Shown here piece after piece: positions 6,210 to 8,464 of a stretch of 8,464 bases of DNA (position 1 is its first letter; each line of letters begins with the position of its first letter). The DNA is from Chloroflexota bacterium (GTDB lineage Bacteria > Chloroflexota > Limnocylindria > Limnocylindrales > CSP1-4): NCBI GenBank assembly GCA_003158495.1, contig PMJT01000109.1, forward strand, positions 1-8,464, written 5' to 3'. Position numbers and translations under genes: made by a program. The notes below the pieces were generated by a model. That model had not been told where the DNA came from, ran no database searches, and worked only from the letters and a program-made list of their open reading frames with translations.

Positions 6210-6883
6210 CCGCGCAGGTTCCGCATCTGGTCGGTCGACGTGGAGCCGAAGACGGTGAGCATCCGACGGGCGTACACGGTCACGACCACGACGACCATCA
6301 GCAGGTCGAAGGTCGCGCCGAGTTCGACGACGAACGGCATGCCGTAGGTGAGGCTGAAGGCGGCGAGCGCGAGCCCGTTTTCGAAGACCAGCAGACCGAC
6401 GACGATCGACAGGCCCTTGCGGCGCGTCATCACGATCATCAACCCGGTCAGCAGTTCGGCAACGGATGCCGGAAGCGCGTGCGGCGCCTCGACGGCCGAG
6501 CCCAGCGAGCCGCTCAGGGCGGAGCTGTCGACCGCGATCGCCGACACGAAGACGATCACGATGGCGGCGATGAGCGCAAGCCGCGGGGAAAGGTATGGAT
6601 TTCTTTCCGTGCGGACCGGGCTCTCACGCAGGATGTGGCCCAGGGCCAGAGGTACGGCGATGCCGCGACTGGCGAGGGTGAGGACGCTGCCGAGCAGCAA
6701 ATGGGAATCGCCGGTCGCGAGTCCGACGCACGCGACGGTGGCCGATAGCAGGAACGCCTGGGCCGCGACGAGCAGGATCGCCCGGCCGATCGAGCGCGTG
6801 CCGGCGATCAGCACGCCGATCAAGACGACGCCGGCCGCGCACGTGTCGAGGACGCGGGCGGCGTCCAGCAAAGTGATCGTCAT
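6206..6883 (-). CDS. hyfE: Hydrogenase-4 membrane subunit HyfE (NuoK-like C-terminal part)
   Basis: Membrane subunit of 225 residues with about six to seven likely helices; E. coli HyfE is of similar size. The C-terminal half (about 140-215) resembles NuoK: LLTGLMIVMTRRKGLSIVVG, then LLVFENGLALAAF with Glu168, and GMPFVVELGATFDLL with Glu187, the two membrane glutamates typical of this subunit type. The N-terminal half is an additional set of hydrophobic helices. It probably links the proton path between HyfC and the antiporter-like subunits. The ATG at 6883 shares ATGA with the hyfC stop, and its own stop overlaps the hyfF ATG in the same way. No strong Shine-Dalgarno is visible, consistent with translational coupling. 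Confidence 0.9.
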   Translation of the reverse strand: MTITLLDAARVLDTCAAGVVLIGVLIAGTRSIGRAILLVAAQAFLLSATVACVGLATGDSHLLLGSVLTLASRGIAVPLALGHILRESPVRTERNPYLSPRLALIAAIVIVFVSAIAVDSSALSGSLGSAVEAPHALPASVAELLTGLMIVMTRRKGLSIVVGLLVFENGLALAAFSLTYGMPFVVELGATFDLLMVVVVVTVYARRMLTVFGSTSTDQMRNLRG

Positions 6884-7839
6884 GGCATCAGCACCCGGAT
6901 CCCGAGGCCGGTGAGGGCCAGGAGCGAGGCGAGGCCCAGGAAGTCCGGCATGGCCATGATTCGGGCCTTGGCGATCGTGGCATCGATCAACGCCAGGCCC
7001 TGGCCGATGACCAGCATTTTCCCCAGGCCGACGACGAGACCGAGGGCGATCGGCCCGGGCGCCATCTCCGTCGCCGCGCCGAACGGGAAGAAGGCCGCCG
7101 AGAAGAGCGCAGCCAAAACGACGAGCTTCAACTCCGACGCGAAGACGAGCGTGGCGAGCGACCGGCCCGACGCTTCGAGGAGCATTCCCTCGTGGACCAT
7201 GGTCAGTTCGAGGTGCGTCTCCGGGTTGTCCACCGGATAGTGGCCGGTCTCGGCGATAATGACGATGCCGAAAGCCGCAGCCGCGAGCAGGTGAGCCGGG
7301 CCAAGCAGCCCCACGCCGTGGATGATGCCGAAGGCGCTGATCGTGCCGAGGTCCGTTGAACCGGCCGCGACCGCCACGCCTGCGAGGGCCAGGACCAGGC
7401 CCGGTTCCGCCAGCGCCGAGATGGCTACGTCACGGCTGCTGCCCATGCCGCCGAACGCGCTGCCCGAATCCAGGGCCGCGAGCGCGATCGCGAATCGGGC
7501 CGTCGCGAACAGCCCGACGACGACGAGCAGGTCGCCCCAGCCCGCCAGTGGGGCCCGGGCCGCGGCACCCGGTACGAGCAGCGCCGCGGTCACGATCGCG
7601 CCGAGCATGAAGGCCGGGGCGTAGCGGGCCACGGGTCCGGACGCGTTGCTCTCGACCGGCAGCTTGCCCCACCACTTTGCCAGGTCGCGGTACGGCTGGA
7701 GCACACCAGGGCCGCGGCGGCTCTGAAGCCGGGCCTTCGTGATACGGATCGTGGCCGCGAGAAACGGCGCGAAGACCAGGAATGTCACCAGCTGCAGCTG
7801 GGTCAGGAAGACGGTCGTGGCCACATCGGAGCCGCTCAT
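6880..7839 (-). CDS. hyfC: Hydrogenase-4 membrane subunit HyfC/HycD (NuoH-like)
   Basis: Membrane subunit of 319 residues that joins the peripheral arm to the membrane arm. Family marks are visible: KARLQSRRGPGVLQPYRDL near residues 35-53 followed by KWWGK, LDSGSAFGGMGSSRDV around 123-138, SALAEPGL, and the group 4 signature AETGHYPVDNPETHLELTM with HEGMLLEASG (196-225). The charged PVDNPETHLE loop is the hallmark that separates HyfC/HycD from complex I NuoH. The start is ATG 7839, which overlaps the hyfB stop as ATGA. The same frame stays open upstream to 8424, but that extension is Arg/Gly/Pro-rich, lies inside hyfB and lacks membrane helices, so I rejected it. HyfD, which follows HyfC in the E. 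coli operon, is not here; hyfE begins directly. Confidence 0.94.
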   Translation of the reverse strand: MSGSDVATTVFLTQLQLVTFLVFAPFLAATIRITKARLQSRRGPGVLQPYRDLAKWWGKLPVESNASGPVARYAPAFMLGAIVTAALLVPGAAARAPLAGWGDLLVVVGLFATARFAIALAALDSGSAFGGMGSSRDVAISALAEPGLVLALAGVAVAAGSTDLGTISAFGIIHGVGLLGPAHLLAAAAFGIVIIAETGHYPVDNPETHLELTMVHEGMLLEASGRSLATLVFASELKLVVLAALFSAAFFPFGAATEMAPGPIALGLVVGLGKMLVIGQGLALIDATIAKARIMAMPDFLGLASLLALTGLGIRVLMP

Positions 7840-8464
7840 CGGGCCCAGATCAGGAGCGCCAGCACAGCGATGACGATGTAGGCGACGTAAAGCTGGATCG
7901 CCCCGCCCTGGAGCTTCCGGGCCACGTCCGCGCCGCTGATGCCGAGCCGGTGGGCCGGGCGCAGGATCCGATCCTCCAGAAGCAGCGTGATCTCGCTCCG
8001 ATACCGGATGGACGACGGGAACGCGGTGCCGGGGTGGTATTCCACCCGGACCTCCCGCTCCGGCACGAGGATGCGGCGAAAGAAGAGGCGGATCGGCTTG
8101 GAGTAGCTGGTGGCGGTGTACTGGAACGCGGGCTTCGGGGCGATGCCGCAGGTCCAGGTGTCGACGCGGCGGGCTGCCGCCCGTGATCGTGCCGCGGCCG
8201 CGACCACGATCACACCGATCGCCACAGCGAGCAGCAGCCCCACGACCAGCGCCGCGTACGTGGCTGCTGTTCCGGCTTGGGGCGTTGCGGTGACGGAGGC
8301 CACACTGCCGACGGCCGCCCCGCCGGCTGCCCCGCCCGCCGTCGCCCCGAGGTGGAGGGTGGATCGTGCCACGGTCGTGAGCGCGGCGGCCACGGGGCCG
8401 GCGGCCAACCCGAGGACGAGGCACGCGGCGGCCAGCACGGCCATCGCGACCCGGGCCGGCATCG
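7836..8464 (-). CDS. hyfB: Hydrogenase-4 membrane subunit HyfB, C-terminal part
   Basis: Only the last 208 complete residues are in the window; the 5' end lies beyond 8464. HyfB is an antiporter-like (NuoL/M/N family) subunit usually of about 650-700 residues. Counting from the Met at 8462, which is probably internal: hydrophobic helices at ~4-30, an Ala/Gly-rich stretch at ~35-68, a helix at ~69-90, then the HyfB-type tail with DTWTCG (101-106) and FQYTATSYSKPIRLFF (113-128). After a polar region (129-190) comes a final helix at ~190-206 (LYVAYIVIAVLALLIWAR). The WxCG...QYTATSxSKP segment is specific to hydrogenase-4-like HyfB/HycC subunits. Its stop overlaps the hyfC ATG. Confidence 0.9.
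   Translation of the reverse strand, partial: MPARVAMAVLAAACLVLGLAAGPVAAALTTVARSTLHLGATAGGAAGGAAVGSVASVTATPQAGTAATYAALVVGLLLAVAIGVIVVAAAARSRAAARRVDTWTCGIAPKPAFQYTATSYSKPIRLFFRRILVPEREVRVEYHPGTAFPSSIRYRSEITLLLEDRILRPAHRLGISGADVARKLQGGAIQLYVAYIVIAVLALLIWAR

Noticed and set aside
5655..6914. Two back-to-back plus-strand frames (5655-6347 and 6348-6914)
   Set aside because: They look like an adjacent gene pair, but lie antisense to hyfF and hyfE with no family resemblance. The adjacency is coincidental.
7840..8424. N-terminal extension of hyfC to 8424
   Set aside because: Overlaps hyfB, is Arg/Gly/Pro-rich and lacks membrane helices; the ATGA junction and conserved HyfC start support ATG 7839.
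1..8464. CRISPR array, insertion sequence, phage or riboswitch
   Set aside because: No regularly spaced repeats, transposase or integrase motifs, terminal inverted repeats or recognisable aptamer core were seen.

Overview
The window is a GC-rich (roughly two-thirds GC by eye) bacterial chromosome segment in which every gene I can support lies on the minus strand. Reading along transcription (high to low coordinates), it holds the end of a membrane-bound hydrogenase-4/formate-hydrogenlyase-type operon (8464 to 2275), then lexA (2047 to 1397), then the first ~80% of the replicative helicase gene dnaB (1101 to 1, running off the window). The LexA operator resembles the Gram-positive type (Actinomycetota, Bacillota and Chloroflexota use CGAAC-N4-GTTCG-like boxes, not the proteobacterial CTGT-N8-ACAG). 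With the high GC and frequent GTG starts, this suggests an actinobacterial or Chloroflexota-like organism. That placement is inference, and no ribosomal RNA or other marker is present.

The hydrogenase operon has six genes, packed with 4-nt ATGA overlaps (hyfB/C, hyfC/E, hyfE/F), an 8-nt overlap (hyfF/G) and a 1-nt gap (hyfG/HI). The order is the same as in the E. coli hyf operon (B-C-E-F-G-H-I). However, hyfD is absent from its usual place between C and E, and the HyfH-type ferredoxin and HyfI-type small subunit are one polypeptide. HyfB and HyfF are antiporter-like proton-channel subunits, HyfC is the NuoH-like quinone-site-type membrane subunit, and HyfE carries a NuoK-like region. HyfG (a NuoC-like domain fused to the NiFe large subunit) and the HyfH-HyfI fusion form the peripheral arm. 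Together they would couple H2 evolution or oxidation to ion movement. Both CxxC pairs that bind the NiFe site are present, which argues for a real hydrogenase and not a cysteine-less Ehr or complex I relative.

The most notable points are in the hydrogenase. The large subunit stops exactly at the residue where other hydrogenases are cut by a maturation endopeptidase, so it has no cleavable tail. The final motif reads ELCYACTDR, with Leu where Pro is usual. The first ferredoxin motif of the fused small subunit has Ala in place of its second cysteine.

The lexA promoter is unusually readable: a perfect TTGACA -35, a 17-nt spacer containing a 13/14 match to the Gram-positive SOS box, and an actinobacterial-style TAnnnT -10. 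This indicates autorepression. The ~295 nt between lexA and dnaB holds a pair of DnaA-box-like 9-mers and small inverted repeats but no gene. I found no tRNA, rRNA, CRISPR array, insertion sequence or phage feature.
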